Assembly (NCBI RefSeq): GCF_014644535.1
Contig: NZ_BMKW01000014.1
Span: forward strand, 104,267-168,266
Source of the DNA: Neoroseomonas lacus
Lineage (GTDB): Bacteria; Pseudomonadota; Alphaproteobacteria; Acetobacterales; Acetobacteraceae
DNA length: 64,000 nt
Reading direction: 5' to 3'
The first letter of the stretch is position 1; the number at the start of each line of letters is the position of its first letter. Below the pieces are notes generated by a model. The model saw only the letters and a program-made list of their open reading frames with translations. It did no database searches and was not told the DNA's origin. This document shows, one piece after another, positions 17,796 through 26,769 of this stretch. The position numbers were made by a program, and so were the translations under genes.

Positions 17796-18428
17796 CTACG
17801 CGTCCCTCTTGCCCGCCCACAGCATCCCCATCACCAGCCGCACCAACGCATCCTCGAAGGCCGGTGTGCCAAGCAGGGGGCTGCGTTCGATCGCCGCCGC
17901 CCGCACGCAGCCCACGATCGCCCGCAGCAGCACGAAGCGCCCGGCCTCGCCGAGCGGCGGGAAATGCCCGGCGCAACGGGTCTCCAGCGCGGCCAACAGC
18001 GGCTCGGCCACGCCCACGGAGACGAACGGGTCGTCCGGCATCCGTCGCATCATGGTGAGGATGATCGCGCGCCTCACCCCATGGCGCCCACGGAACGCCC
18101 CCAGGAAGACACGGATGGTCTGGCGCAGAGCTGGCTCCGGATCGGCCGGGTCGAACTCGGCAAATTCCGTCGCGAGCCGCGCGAGCACACGCTGCTGCTC
18201 ACGCGCCGCCATGGCGCGCAGAATGGCGTCCCGATTGGGGAAATACTGGTAGAGCGTGCCGATCGAAAACCCCGCCCGCTCTGCGATGCGGTTGGTCGTC
18301 AGCGCCGCCTCGCCATCCTTCTGCAGGATCTGAGCACTGGCTTCGAGGATGGTCTCGACCGTCTCCTGCGAACGTCCCTGGACGGGAGTTTTGCGCATTG
18401 AAATCAACGACTTGGTCTGTTTCGCCAT
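17796..18428 (-). CDS. TetR/AcrR family transcriptional regulator
   Basis: A 210-residue regulator. The N-terminal helix-turn-helix (about residues 42-65) includes LTTNRIAERAGFSIGTLYQYFPNRDAIL, the standard TetR recognition helix; the rest is a helical ligand-binding and dimer domain. It diverges from the sterol-desaturase-type gene across about 245 bp and most simply represses that gene and itself. Met11 is a possible alternative start. Ligand unknown. Confidence 0.88.
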   Translation of the reverse strand: MAKQTKSLISMRKTPVQGRSQETVETILEASAQILQKDGEAALTTNRIAERAGFSIGTLYQYFPNRDAILRAMAAREQQRVLARLATEFAEFDPADPEPALRQTIRVFLGAFRGRHGVRRAIILTMMRRMPDDPFVSVGVAEPLLAALETRCAGHFPPLGEAGRFVLLRAIVGCVRAAAIERSPLLGTPAFEDALVRLVMGMLWAGKRDA

Positions 18429-18548
18429 GTAACCTCGGCGGCGTCGGGATGCGAGTGGAGAAAACTGAGGATCGCTCGGATATTCAGCTCACCGATGACG
18501 CTGTCGCAACGGTGCGGCGGCCGGGTCGGCAAGGCAAGGATTTCCAGC

Positions 18549-18656
18549 ATGCGTACTCCGTTCGGCGTCGCTGCCGCCTCGGCCCTCCGGTTCGCCGCCC
18601 CGATCACGCAGGCACGCGACATCGCCCGCACCGCCACCGCCAACGTCAGTCGCTGA
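18549..18656 (+). CDS. Possible 35-residue small ORF upstream of the hydroxylase gene
   Basis: Begins MRTPFGVAAASALRFAAP, continues ITQARDIARTATANVSR, and ends 16 bases before the hydroxylase ATG. An AAGGA lies about ten bases upstream of its ATG. It could be a short leader peptide or chance. No homologue is recognised. Confidence 0.25.
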   Translation: MRTPFGVAAASALRFAAPITQARDIARTATANVSR

Positions 18657-18672
18657 GAGGGAGACAGCCGTC

Positions 18673-19506
18673 ATGTCACAGAATCCTTTGCTTCTCGCCC
18701 TGCCGGCACTGATGGCGGCCGGGCTGATCGAGGCGATGCTCTGGCGCCGCCTGCACGGCCAACGCTACCCCTGGGGCGAGGGCCTCGCCTCGATCGGCGT
18801 CGCCATCGGCCAGGCGGTGCAGCGCCTGCTCGCCGGCGGCGTGGTCGCCGCGCTGTTCTTCGCCGTCTGGCAGTGGCGCCTCTGGACCGTGCCGCTCGAC
18901 ACCGCCTGGGGCATCGCGCTGCTCTTTCTCGCGGTGGAGTTTGCCTATTACTGGCATCACCGCCTGCACCATCGCGTGCGCTGGTTCTGGGCGACGCATG
19001 CGGTGCATCACTCGCCGAATGAGATGACTTTCCTCACCGCCATCCGCCTCGGCTGGACGGCGGAGATCTCCGGCGGCTTCCTGCCCTTCCTGCCGCTGGC
19101 GCTGCTCGGCTTCCATCCGGTCGGCATCTTCGCCGCGCTGGCGGCCAACCTGATCTACCAGTTCTGGATTCATACCGAGATGGTGCCGCGGTTGGGCTGG
19201 CTGGAGCTTGTGCTGAACACGCCGTCCAACCACCGCGTCCATCATGCCAGCAACGAACGCTATCTCGACCGCAATTTCGGTGGCGTGCTCGTCATCTTCG
19301 ACAGGCTCTTCGGCACCTACGTGGCCGAGGCGCAGGACGAACCCTGCCGCTACGGCCTGACCACGCCGCTGGTCAGCACCAATCCGGTGACGATCGCCTT
19401 CCATGAATGGCGCAACATGCTGCGCGACGCACGCCGCGCCCGTGGCTGGAAGGCGAAGCTGCGCATGCTGTTCGGCCCGCCCGGCGCACCGCTGGAGACG
19501 CCCTGA
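18673..19506 (+). CDS. Sterol desaturase / fatty acid hydroxylase family protein
   Basis: A 277-residue integral membrane di-iron hydroxylase. It carries the histidine boxes HHRLHH (95-100), THAVHH (109-113) and the distal NHRVHH, plus an intermediate HTEMVPRLGW, in the order of the fatty acid hydroxylase superfamily. It would hydroxylate or desaturate a membrane lipid. A good GAGAGGGAGA ribosome site precedes the ATG. Control by the divergent TetR gene is likely. The lipid substrate cannot be named. Confidence 0.88.
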   Translation: MSQNPLLLALPALMAAGLIEAMLWRRLHGQRYPWGEGLASIGVAIGQAVQRLLAGGVVAALFFAVWQWRLWTVPLDTAWGIALLFLAVEFAYYWHHRLHHRVRWFWATHAVHHSPNEMTFLTAIRLGWTAEISGGFLPFLPLALLGFHPVGIFAALAANLIYQFWIHTEMVPRLGWLELVLNTPSNHRVHHASNERYLDRNFGGVLVIFDRLFGTYVAEAQDEPCRYGLTTPLVSTNPVTIAFHEWRNMLRDARRARGWKAKLRMLFGPPGAPLETP

Positions 19507-19507
19507 T

Positions 19508-20146
19508 TCAGGCGAGCACCGCGCCCTCCGGCTGCGCCATGCCTCGCTGCACGGCAGGGCGCGCGCCAACCTCGGCGAACCAGCGCGCGAGATGTGGCGT
19601 GTCCGCGATGCGCCGTTCCGCCCATCCCGCCCGCGCCACCCAGGGGAAGGCCGAGACATCCGCCACCGAATAGGTCTCGCCCCCGAGGAATGCCGTCGTC
19701 GCCAGGCGTTCATCGAGCAGTCGATAGACGCGATCGACCAGCGCGAGGCTATGCGCCCGCGCCGCTTCCGGCTTCTCCGGCGCCAACTCCGTCCAATGAT
19801 GCGCCTGCCCCGTATAGGGCCCGAGCGAGGTGAGGGCGACCATCAGCCAGGCCATCACCTCGGCGCGGGCGCGCACCTCGCGCGGCAGCAGGCAGCCCTG
19901 CGTCTCGGCGAGGTGCAGCAGGATCGCCCCGCTCTCGAACAACACCAGTGGCGCGCTGCCATCCTCCGAATCCTCGACCAGGATCGGCACCTTGCCATAG
20001 GGGTTCAGCGCCAGGATCTCGGGGGCGAATTGCTCGCGCTTGCGGATATTCACCCCGCGCACGGCGTAGTCGAGGCCGCATTCCTCGAGCATCACCGTGA
20101 CGCGGTTCGAATTGGGCGTCGCCCAGCCGTAGAAGGTCCGCTGCAT
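19508..20146 (-). CDS. Glutathione S-transferase family protein
   Basis: A 212-residue GST. The thioredoxin-like N-terminal half starts YGWATPNSNRVTVMLEE (Ser/Asn at the glutathione-activating position), contains the cis-Pro in GKVPILV and the ES glutathione contact in LFESGAILLHLAE, and is followed by an all-helical C-terminal domain ending SVADVSAFPWV. It resembles the bacterial GST group related to YghU/YfcG-type proteins. The frame is open upstream, but the ATG at 20144-20146 gives the correct start. Only two bases separate it from the convergent hydroxylase gene. Confidence 0.88.
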   Translation of the reverse strand: MQRTFYGWATPNSNRVTVMLEECGLDYAVRGVNIRKREQFAPEILALNPYGKVPILVEDSEDGSAPLVLFESGAILLHLAETQGCLLPREVRARAEVMAWLMVALTSLGPYTGQAHHWTELAPEKPEAARAHSLALVDRVYRLLDERLATTAFLGGETYSVADVSAFPWVARAGWAERRIADTPHLARWFAEVGARPAVQRGMAQPEGAVLA

Positions 20147-20150
20147 CGCC

Positions 20151-20369
20151 TCAGCCCAGCCGGTCGCCGGAGGCGCGCATCGCCTCGGCCCATTTGATGA
20201 TCTCGACGCGCATGAAGGCCCCGAAGGCGGCGGGCGCGGTGCCACCATCGGTGGTCAGGTTCGGCATCTCGGCGCCGAACTCGGTGAGGCGCGAGCACAA
20301 TGGCGGTTCCTCGCTGATGGCGTCGACCAGCGGGCGGCGGTCGAGGGTCAAGCGGCGCAACTGGGTCAT
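20151..20369 (-). pseudogene. 3' remnant of a Bug/TctC receptor gene
   Basis: A 72-codon open stretch whose last 45 residues, with GAEMPNLTTDGGTAPAAF then FMRVEIIKWAEAMRASG, closely parallel the C-terminus of the intact Bug receptor at 20826 (PDLTPDGYSTPATF then FIRDEIAKWGEVVRRG). No signal peptide or ligand-binding lobes remain. It looks like the tail of a deleted Bug gene, possibly from a tandem duplication next to 20826-21815. Expression unlikely. Confidence 0.7.
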
Positions 20370-20461
20370 CTCACCATCTCCCGCGATCGCATCGTGATCT
20401 GCTTCATAGCGCCGATCGGGGCCCCTGGCACGATGCGGCCAAACCGGGAAAGGACGAATCG

Positions 20462-20809
20462 ATGGCGTGGGCCTTGGCTGCATTGGCAGGCGCTCTCGGC
20501 CTGCTGGCCGTGATCGCTGGCGGCATCGCGGTCGTCGTGGCCAGGGCGGCGCGCCGGTCGTTCGAGGCGGCACTGGCCGACGATTCCGAAGACGGGCTTC
20601 GCGCCCGCGGCACCGTTCTGGTCGAGCGTATCCGCAACCCTGCCCTGCGCTGGGCTGTCAACCGCCATACCGGCGCGCTGGCCGGCCGGGTGGCGGTGGG
20701 CCTCGTGCGCGACCGGCTGGACACGATGCGCCGGGGCGGGCTGCTGTCGGTCAGCCTCGGCATCGTCGCGGTCGTCCTTGCCATCGTCATCCCCGCGACG
20801 ATGCGGTAG
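20462..20809 (+). CDS. Small two-helix membrane protein, unknown
   Basis: 115 residues with hydrophobic segments at about 3-27 and 93-112, and a basic cytosolic-looking middle (ARRSFEAAL and RWAVNRHTG). No family recognised. It lies alone between the Bug remnant and the Bug receptor gene, both on the other strand. The composition is normal for the genome and the frame is clean, so it is probably a real gene. Confidence 0.6.
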   Translation: MAWALAALAGALGLLAVIAGGIAVVVARAARRSFEAALADDSEDGLRARGTVLVERIRNPALRWAVNRHTGALAGRVAVGLVRDRLDTMRRGGLLSVSLGIVAVVLAIVIPATMR

Positions 20810-20825
20810 CCGCGCGCCGTCGACC

Positions 20826-21815
20826 TCAATCGACGGTGATGTTGCCGCGCCGGACCACCTCGCCCCATTTGGCGATCTCGTCGCGGATGAAGGCATCGAA
20901 GGTCGCCGGCGTGGAATAGCCATCCGGCGTCAGGTCCGGCTTCATGCCGCCGAGTTCCTCGATCCGGCGCCACACCGTCGGGTCGGCCAGCGATTCGTTC
21001 ACCGCCTCGGCGATGCGGTTGATGATGGCCGGCGGCGTCCGCGCCGGCGCGCAGATGCCGAACCAAGCGGTCGCTTCCACCGCCGGGAAGCCGGCCTCGG
21101 CCGTGGTCGGCACGTCGGGCAGGGCGGGCGAGCGCGTCTTCGTCGTCACCGCGAGCGGCCGCAGCCTTCCGTCGCGCAAATGCCCGATGACCGATGGCAG
21201 GTTGTCCACGCCCACCTGGATGCGCCCGGCGATGATCTCCTGCAGCATCGGCCCGGCGCCGCGGAAGGGGACGTGGGTCATGTCGATGCCCGCGGCCTGC
21301 TTCAACAATTCGCCCGTCATGTGCAGCGAGGTACCGACGCCCGAGGAACCGATGTTGAGCTTGCCCGGCTCGCGTTTGGCGAGGTCGACCAACTCGCGCA
21401 GCGTGCGCACCGGCAGGTCGTTGTTGACGAAGATCGCGTTCGGCACCTTCACCACCAACGCGACACCGGCAAAGTCTTCCGGCCGGTGCGGCATGCGCGC
21501 GCCGTACAGCCCATGGTTGATCGCGCCCGAGGACACGGTCTGCATCAGCAGCGTGTAGCCATCCGGTTCCGCCTTGGCGACGACATCGGCGCCGATATTG
21601 CCGCCTGACCCACCCGGCCGGTTCTCGACGACGACAGGCTGGCCGAGCCGGCGCGTCATCGGTTCGGCCATCACGCGCGCGGCGATGTCGGTGGTGCCGC
21701 CGGGCGGGAAGCCGACGATGAGGCGGATTGGCCGCGTCGGCCAGGCCTGGGCGAAGGCCGGCATGGCCAGGGCGCTTGCGGCGATGCCGCCCAGAAGGGC
21801 GCGGCGTTCGATCAT
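20826..21815 (-). CDS. Bug/TctC family solute-binding protein
   Basis: A 329-residue periplasmic receptor. Signal MIERRALLGGIAASALAMPAFAQ; then WPTRPIRLIVGFPPGGTTD and VVENRPGGSGGNIGADVVAKAEPDGYTLL, the two Bug ligand loops. Ends with EIAKWGEVVRRGNITVD. The ATG at 21813-21815 follows a GGAGGAA-type site. It has no permease partner nearby and is the second orphan Bug receptor in the window. A truncated relative lies downstream at 20151-20369. Confidence 0.92.
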   Translation of the reverse strand: MIERRALLGGIAASALAMPAFAQAWPTRPIRLIVGFPPGGTTDIAARVMAEPMTRRLGQPVVVENRPGGSGGNIGADVVAKAEPDGYTLLMQTVSSGAINHGLYGARMPHRPEDFAGVALVVKVPNAIFVNNDLPVRTLRELVDLAKREPGKLNIGSSGVGTSLHMTGELLKQAAGIDMTHVPFRGAGPMLQEIIAGRIQVGVDNLPSVIGHLRDGRLRPLAVTTKTRSPALPDVPTTAEAGFPAVEATAWFGICAPARTPPAIINRIAEAVNESLADPTVWRRIEELGGMKPDLTPDGYSTPATFDAFIRDEIAKWGEVVRRGNITVD

Positions 21816-21984
21816 TATTGTTCCTCCCGCGGCCGGCCGAAGCCGACCATACTGTGACGTTACCCGGCAAACCTGACCCGGCACGGCATCGAGATCAACC
21901 GTTCCGGTTGGCGCCGATACCGCATGAACGGTAAAGGCATCACTCTGTCGCCAGGCTGTTGGCGACGCTGAAGGGGCTGACCGC

Positions 21985-23754
21985 ATGCGGTTTCTGAGGC
22001 TTTACGGGCGCGTGCTCTGGCTGCTCGGCGCCGATCGCCCGTTGGCCTGGGGCTTGGCCGTGGCGGCGCTGGCGATGGCGGGGCTGCAATTCCTGGAACC
22101 CGTGCTGTTCGGCCGGGTGGTGGACCTGCTCGCGCGGTCGGAACGGATGGCGCCCGGAATGCTGTGGCAGGAAGCGACGCAGCTGCTGGTGGTCTGGGGG
22201 GTGGTCGGACTCGCCGGCATCGGCGCCAATGTCGCGGTCGGGCTGCTGGCCGACCGCATGGCGCATCGCAACCGCCTCAAGGTCATGCACGACTATTTCC
22301 AGCATGTGCTGGCGCTGCCGCTCTCCTTCCATGGCGACACGCAGTCGGGCCGGCTGATGAAGATCATGCTGGTGGGCACCGACAACCTGTTCGGTCTGTG
22401 GCTCAGCTTCTTCCGCGAGCACATCGTCACCTTCGTCTCGCTCATCGTACTGCTGCCGCTAACCATGGTGATGAACTGGCGGCTCGGCCTGCTGCTGGTC
22501 ATCCTCGTGGCGGTCTTTGCCGTGGTCTCCGCCTTCGTCATCCGGCGTACCCAGGATGCGCAGGCGAAGGTGGAGGAATTTCATTCACGCCTCGCCGGCA
22601 ACGCGCAGGACGCGCTGTCCAACGTCGTGGTGGTGCAGTCCTTCACCCGCCTGAATTCCGAGGCGCGGATGTTCGGCGACATCATTCGCCAGGTGCTCGA
22701 CCACCAGTTCCCAGTGCTGAACTGGTGGGCGATCGTCTCTGTGCTGACGCGCGCGGCATCGACGATCTGCGTCATCGCCATCTTCGTCCTTGGCACCATC
22801 CTGCATGTGCGCGGCCAGGCGACGGTCGGCGAGATCGTCTCCTTCATGGGCTTCGCCACGCTGCTGATCGGGCGGATGGAAGGCGCCGTCAGCTTCGTCT
22901 CCCACATGGTCTTCGTCGAACCGCGCCTGGTGGAACTCTTCGCCGTGCTCGATGCGCGTTCGACCGTGGCCGAGGCGCCGGACGCCATCGACATCGGCCG
23001 GGCCGAGGGACGCGTCGCCTTCGAGGCGGTCGGCTTCGCCTATCCGGGCGGCCCGCCCATTCTGCAGGACGTCGCCTTCACCGCGGCACCGGGGACGACC
23101 ATCGCGCTGGTCGGCCAGACCGGCGCCGGCAAATCCACCGCCATGGCGCTGCTGCAACGGCTATGGGACCCGTCGGAGGGGCGCATCACCCTCGATGGCC
23201 ACGACCTGCGCGCGATCAGCCTCGAATCGCTTCGCCGCAACATCGGCGTGGTGTTCCAGGAATCCATGCTGTTCAGCCGCACCATTCGCGAGAACCTGCT
23301 GGTCGGCCGCCCCGAGGCGACGCAGGAGGAGATCGAGACTGCCTGCCGCCAGGCCGAGGCGCATGACTTCATCACACGCCAGCCGCAGGGCTACGACACC
23401 GTCATCGGCGAGCGCGGCTCGAACCTTTCGGGTGGCCAGCGTCAGCGCCTCGCCATCGCCCGCGCACTGATCAAGAACCCGCCGGTGCTGATCCTCGACG
23501 AGGCGACCTCGGCGCTCGATGCCGCGACGGAAGCGCGGGTGCAGAAGGCGCTCTCGGCGCTGATGGCCGGGCGCACCACCTTCATCATCGCCCATCGGCT
23601 GTCCACCGTGCGTGAGGCAGACGAAATCCTGGTCTTCGACGGCGGCCGCGTCGTCGAGCGTGGTCCCTTCGCGGAACTGGTCGCGCTCGATGGCCGCTTC
23701 GCTGACCTGGTGCGTACGCAGCTTGCCGGCGGTGCGGCGGCGTCGGCGCATTGA
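21985..23754 (+). CDS. ndvA: ABC exporter, NdvA/ChvA-like (beta-glucan type)
   Basis: A 589-residue half-transporter: six membrane helices in the first 310 residues, then an ATPase with GQTGAGKS (Walker A), LSGGQRQR (signature), LILDEATSALD (Walker B) and an AHRLST switch. The overall match is to the cyclic beta-1,2-glucan exporter NdvA/ChvA, including the N-terminal LYGRVLWLLG and a domain of similar length. No glucan synthase gene is near, so the glucan role is by family only. An AAGGGG ribosome site lies upstream. The stop overlaps the next small gene (TGATG). Confidence 0.85.
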   Translation: MRFLRLYGRVLWLLGADRPLAWGLAVAALAMAGLQFLEPVLFGRVVDLLARSERMAPGMLWQEATQLLVVWGVVGLAGIGANVAVGLLADRMAHRNRLKVMHDYFQHVLALPLSFHGDTQSGRLMKIMLVGTDNLFGLWLSFFREHIVTFVSLIVLLPLTMVMNWRLGLLLVILVAVFAVVSAFVIRRTQDAQAKVEEFHSRLAGNAQDALSNVVVVQSFTRLNSEARMFGDIIRQVLDHQFPVLNWWAIVSVLTRAASTICVIAIFVLGTILHVRGQATVGEIVSFMGFATLLIGRMEGAVSFVSHMVFVEPRLVELFAVLDARSTVAEAPDAIDIGRAEGRVAFEAVGFAYPGGPPILQDVAFTAAPGTTIALVGQTGAGKSTAMALLQRLWDPSEGRITLDGHDLRAISLESLRRNIGVVFQESMLFSRTIRENLLVGRPEATQEEIETACRQAEAHDFITRQPQGYDTVIGERGSNLSGGQRQRLAIARALIKNPPVLILDEATSALDAATEARVQKALSALMAGRTTFIIAHRLSTVREADEILVFDGGRVVERGPFAELVALDGRFADLVRTQLAGGAAASAH

Positions 23755-24008
23755 TGTCGCGCCGCATCCACCCATCCTGGGTCGTGATGGACAGCCTCGA
23801 GAACGCCGAGGGCAATCGCTGCGTCGATATTTTTCGCCGTCCCGACGGCAGTTTCGGCTTCGAGGAATTCCGGCGTGACGCCGAGGATCGCGGCGCCTGG
23901 ACGCCGGTCCAGTACTTCTCCGCCACGCGGCACGACACCAGGCAGGCGGCTCTCGTCGCGGCGCGCCGGGCAGTCCCCTGGCTCGCGGAGGCGGACACCG
24001 CTCACTGA
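23754..24008 (+). CDS. Conserved small protein, unknown
   Basis: 84 residues from an ATG overlapping the ndvA stop. The sequence (SWVVMDSLENAEGNRCVDIFRRPDGSFGFEEFRRDAEDRG) is soluble, with no signal or helix, and is composed like a small conserved alphaproteobacterial protein. It is translationally coupled to the exporter, so a role with the exporter is possible but not shown. Confidence 0.65.
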   Translation: MSRRIHPSWVVMDSLENAEGNRCVDIFRRPDGSFGFEEFRRDAEDRGAWTPVQYFSATRHDTRQAALVAARRAVPWLAEADTAH

Positions 24009-24178
24009 TCCGCGAAGCGGCGCAGTTCCTTCTTGCACCGTGGTGTTCTCCGCTGGCACGCTCGCCTTCTGGTTGCGCGGACAGGGATCGCCGGACCCCT
24101 CGCTTCGCTGCTGCCCCCGGCGCATCCCGCGACCGCGTCCCGCAGGCCCCCCGGCCTGCGGCGGAGGAGGGAGCGGAC

Positions 24179-24610
24179 ATGAACATCACGAATATTCTGC
24201 GCCACAAGGGGGAGGACGTCTTTTCGGTCGGCCCCGGCGAGGACGCCACGGTGGTTTCGCGCATGCTGTCGCAGCATCGCATCGGCGCCGCACTGGTGCG
24301 CGATCTGGCCGGTACGGTGCTCGGCATCATCAGCGAACGCGACATCGTCCGCGCCGTCGCCCGCGAAGGCGCCGCGGCACTGTCGCGCACCGCCCGCGAA
24401 CTGATGACGGCCGACCTCGTCACCGTCACGCCGGCGACCAGCGTCGCCGAAGGCCTTGCAATGATGACCGAGCATCGCTGCCGGCACCTCCCGGTGTTGG
24501 ATAACGGCCGGCTGGCCGGCATGGTCTCGATCGGGGATCTGGTGAAAGCGCGTATCGCCGAAGCGGAGCAGGAGGCGGAAAATCTCCGCGCCTTTGTGAC
24601 GGCCGCGTGA
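24179..24610 (+). CDS. CBS-domain pair protein
   Basis: 143 residues consisting almost entirely of two CBS motifs (a Bateman module), about 10-65 and 80-135. The ISERDIVRAV and VSIGDLVKARI ends are typical. Stand-alone CBS proteins of this type usually sense adenylates or NAD(H), sometimes in stationary phase. A strong GGAGGAGGGAG ribosome site lies just upstream. No partner enzyme is adjacent. Confidence 0.88.
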   Translation: MNITNILRHKGEDVFSVGPGEDATVVSRMLSQHRIGAALVRDLAGTVLGIISERDIVRAVAREGAAALSRTARELMTADLVTVTPATSVAEGLAMMTEHRCRHLPVLDNGRLAGMVSIGDLVKARIAEAEQEAENLRAFVTAA

Positions 24611-25113
24611 CGCGCCACGCTGTCGCCCACTTGGCGCATCCGCTTCGGCCAGGCACCTAGGCTGGATGGCGCGCCGCATCGCCCGCCCCCCACGGTCGGC
24701 TTGCGGCGCGGCGTCGGGCATCGCCGCCGAGCCCGAATGCCGCCAGTGACAGGATGGTCAACCTACCGGCTGGCCGAACCCGCCCGGCGGCCGCGCCGCG
24801 AGAACCGGATACAACGGACATAGCGGTGGCCCGCGGGACGGCGATCAAGCGCCCGTCGCACCGCCTCAACGCGACCATCGCTCGCCCGGGTATCGGGGCG
24901 CTGAGCCGCTTCGCCGGCATGCCCACCCGAACGCGGCGTAACGCACCCGAGCGATGATGGCGACCGGACGCAGCAGCAGCGTCTGGTCGGGCCATGGCCC
25001 AGCCTGCGACCCAAGGGCGGGGAACTGCCTTGGTCCGGAACGTCGCCGCGCCATCGCCCGCCACGCCGCGCCGTGTCAGGCTGGCGGCCTCGCCACGGTA
25101 CGGATCATCTCCC
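24611..25113. other. About 500 bp without a supported gene
   Basis: GC-rich DNA between the CBS and SDR genes. Several open frames on both strands are compositional; none has a recognisable product or convincing start. No hairpin pair or RNA gene was recognised. Confidence 0.5.
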
Positions 25114-25866
25114 ATGGATCTTCAACTCATCGGCAAGGTCGCGCTGGTCACCGGCGCTTCGGTCGGCCTCGGGCGCGCCATCGCCCGCATGCTGGCCGCC
25201 GAGGGCTGCCGCCTCGCCGTGCTCGCCCGTCGCCGCCCGCTGCTCGAAGCCATGGCGCGCGACCTGCCCGACTCGGCGACACCCCTCATCATCGAGCAGG
25301 ACATCACCGCGCCGGACGCCGCGACGCGCATCCGCGATGCGGTGCTCGGCCATTTCGGTCGCTGCGATATCCTGGTGAACAATGCCGGCGGTTCGCGCCC
25401 GCAGACCGACCTCGGCACCGACGCGGTGTGGGAGGAGGCGATGGAGCTGAACTTCCAGGCCGGCCGCCGCATCACCCACGCGCTGATCCCCTCGATGCAG
25501 GCCAACAAATGGGGCCGCATCGTCAGCCTGACCGGCACCGATGAGCCGTTCTCCATCAATCCCGCCAATGCGCCCAACGGCGCAGTGCATATCTGGTCGA
25601 AGGCGCTGTCGCGAGTGCTCGGGCCGGATGGCATCACGGTGAACTGCGTCCCGCCCGGCCGCCTTCGTTCGGAACAGATCGACACCCGCGTCATGCCGAC
25701 CGAGGAATCCCGCCGCGCCTGGGCCGAGAAGGAAGTACCTGTCGGCTATATCGGCGAACCTGATGACCTGGCCGTGCTGGTCGCCTTCCTGTGCTCGCCG
25801 CGGGCGCGCTACATCACCGGCCAGGTGATCCACGTCGATGGCGGCACGCTGCGGTCCAGCCACTGA
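25114..25866 (+). CDS. SDR family oxidoreductase
   Basis: A 250-residue classical short-chain dehydrogenase: [11 protein letters not shown] cofactor loop, NNAGG, a catalytic-region Ser/Thr in SLTGTDEPF and a C-terminal HVDGG. The YxxxK position is unusual. After SLTGTD the segment reads [18 protein letters not shown], so SK is present without the preceding Tyr, which may be His or shifted. The frame is open from 24994, but the ATG at 25114 places the glycine loop correctly. Activity should be treated with caution. Confidence 0.82.
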   Translation: MDLQLIGKVALVTGASVGLGRAIARMLAAEGCRLAVLARRRPLLEAMARDLPDSATPLIIEQDITAPDAATRIRDAVLGHFGRCDILVNNAGGSRPQTDLGTDAVWEEAMELNFQAGRRITHALIPSMQANKWGRIVSLTGTDEPFSINPANAPNGAVHIWSKALSRVLGPDGITVNCVPPGRLRSEQIDTRVMPTEESRRAWAEKEVPVGYIGEPDDLAVLVAFLCSPRARYITGQVIHVDGGTLRSSH

Positions 25867-25898
25867 GGCGCCGGCCCGCGCCGCCGAGGAAGTCCAGC

Positions 25899-26414
25899 AT
25901 GTCACGTAGCGCCCACGCCCCGCCGCGCCCCGCTTCCGCGCAGCCGAGCCATATCCGCCGAACCATCGCGCTGGCCCGCCGCCGCCGCAAGAGCGGCCCG
26001 CCGCCACCGATACCGATCGGCGCGCGGCTCGCCGACGCGGTCGCCGCCGCGGTCGGCTCCTGGCGCTTCATCGTCATCCAGTCGGCGCTGCTGGCGCTCT
26101 GGATCACCGGCAATGCCGTGGTCGGCCGCAGCGCCTGGGACCCATTTCCCTTCATCCTGTTGAACCTGCTGCTGTCCTTCCAGGCGGCCTATACGGCGCC
26201 GATCATTATGATGAGCCAGAACCGGCTGTCGGATGTCGACCGCGAGCGCGCCCTGGCCGACTATCAGGTCAATATCCGCGCCGAGGCGGAGATTGCCCTG
26301 CTGCATGAAAAGATCGACCTGATGCGCGAACGCGAATTGATGGAACTGACCCTTCTGCTCAAGACGTCGCTGGCGCGCATCGAAAGCCTGGAGAATGGGG
26401 GCAAGCCGGCATGA
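25899..26414 (+). CDS. DUF1003 family membrane protein
   Basis: 171 residues: a basic Pro/Arg-rich N-terminus, then ADAVAAAVGSWRFIVIQSALLALWI and FPFILLNLLLSFQAAYTAPIIMMSQNR, the two-helix DUF1003 signature, and a coiled-coil-like acidic tail. The function of the family is unknown. The stop overlaps the next ATG (ATGA), so a small companion membrane protein is co-translated. Confidence 0.85.
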   Translation: MSRSAHAPPRPASAQPSHIRRTIALARRRRKSGPPPPIPIGARLADAVAAAVGSWRFIVIQSALLALWITGNAVVGRSAWDPFPFILLNLLLSFQAAYTAPIIMMSQNRLSDVDRERALADYQVNIRAEAEIALLHEKIDLMRERELMELTLLLKTSLARIESLENGGKPA

Positions 26415-26587
26415 TCAACCTTGTGGTGCGCATTATCCTGGCGGCAGGCGGCAGCCTGGCGGCGCTGTTCGTGGCGCGTGACAGCCCCAATTTCGGCGTC
26501 GTCCAGGGCATGCTGTCGACCGTGGTGCTGGTCTGCATCGTGCTGATCCTGGTGCTGTGGCGCTGGAGGAAGGAGGAGGAGGAGTAG
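26411..26587 (+). CDS. Small two-helix membrane protein
   Basis: 58 residues with hydrophobic segments at about 4-20 and 33-51, ending in WRWRKEEEE. It starts at the ATGA overlap with the DUF1003 gene, which supports real translation. No family recognised; probably a partner or accessory of the DUF1003 protein. Confidence 0.6.
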   Translation: MINLVVRIILAAGGSLAALFVARDSPNFGVVQGMLSTVVLVCIVLILVLWRWRKEEEE

Positions 26588-26769
26588 GGCGCCACCGCGC
26601 CGTTCGCCGGCAGCGGACCGCGCGCATGGCCCCGGACGCGTCGCGGGGTGCTGGGCGGTGACAGGCGGCGTGACGGCGCGCACCCCGCAGGCCGCCCGGG
26701 ACCGGAAACCGCAGCCCGACTCCCATCTGCCGCTTCCCAGGCCGCGCCGGGCTTGGCAGTTTCGCGGCA

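Noticed and set aside
24657..25115. Candidate 152-residue gene on the minus strand
   Set aside because: Arg/Ala-rich with no recognisable motif, an implausible start and overlap of the SDR promoter region.
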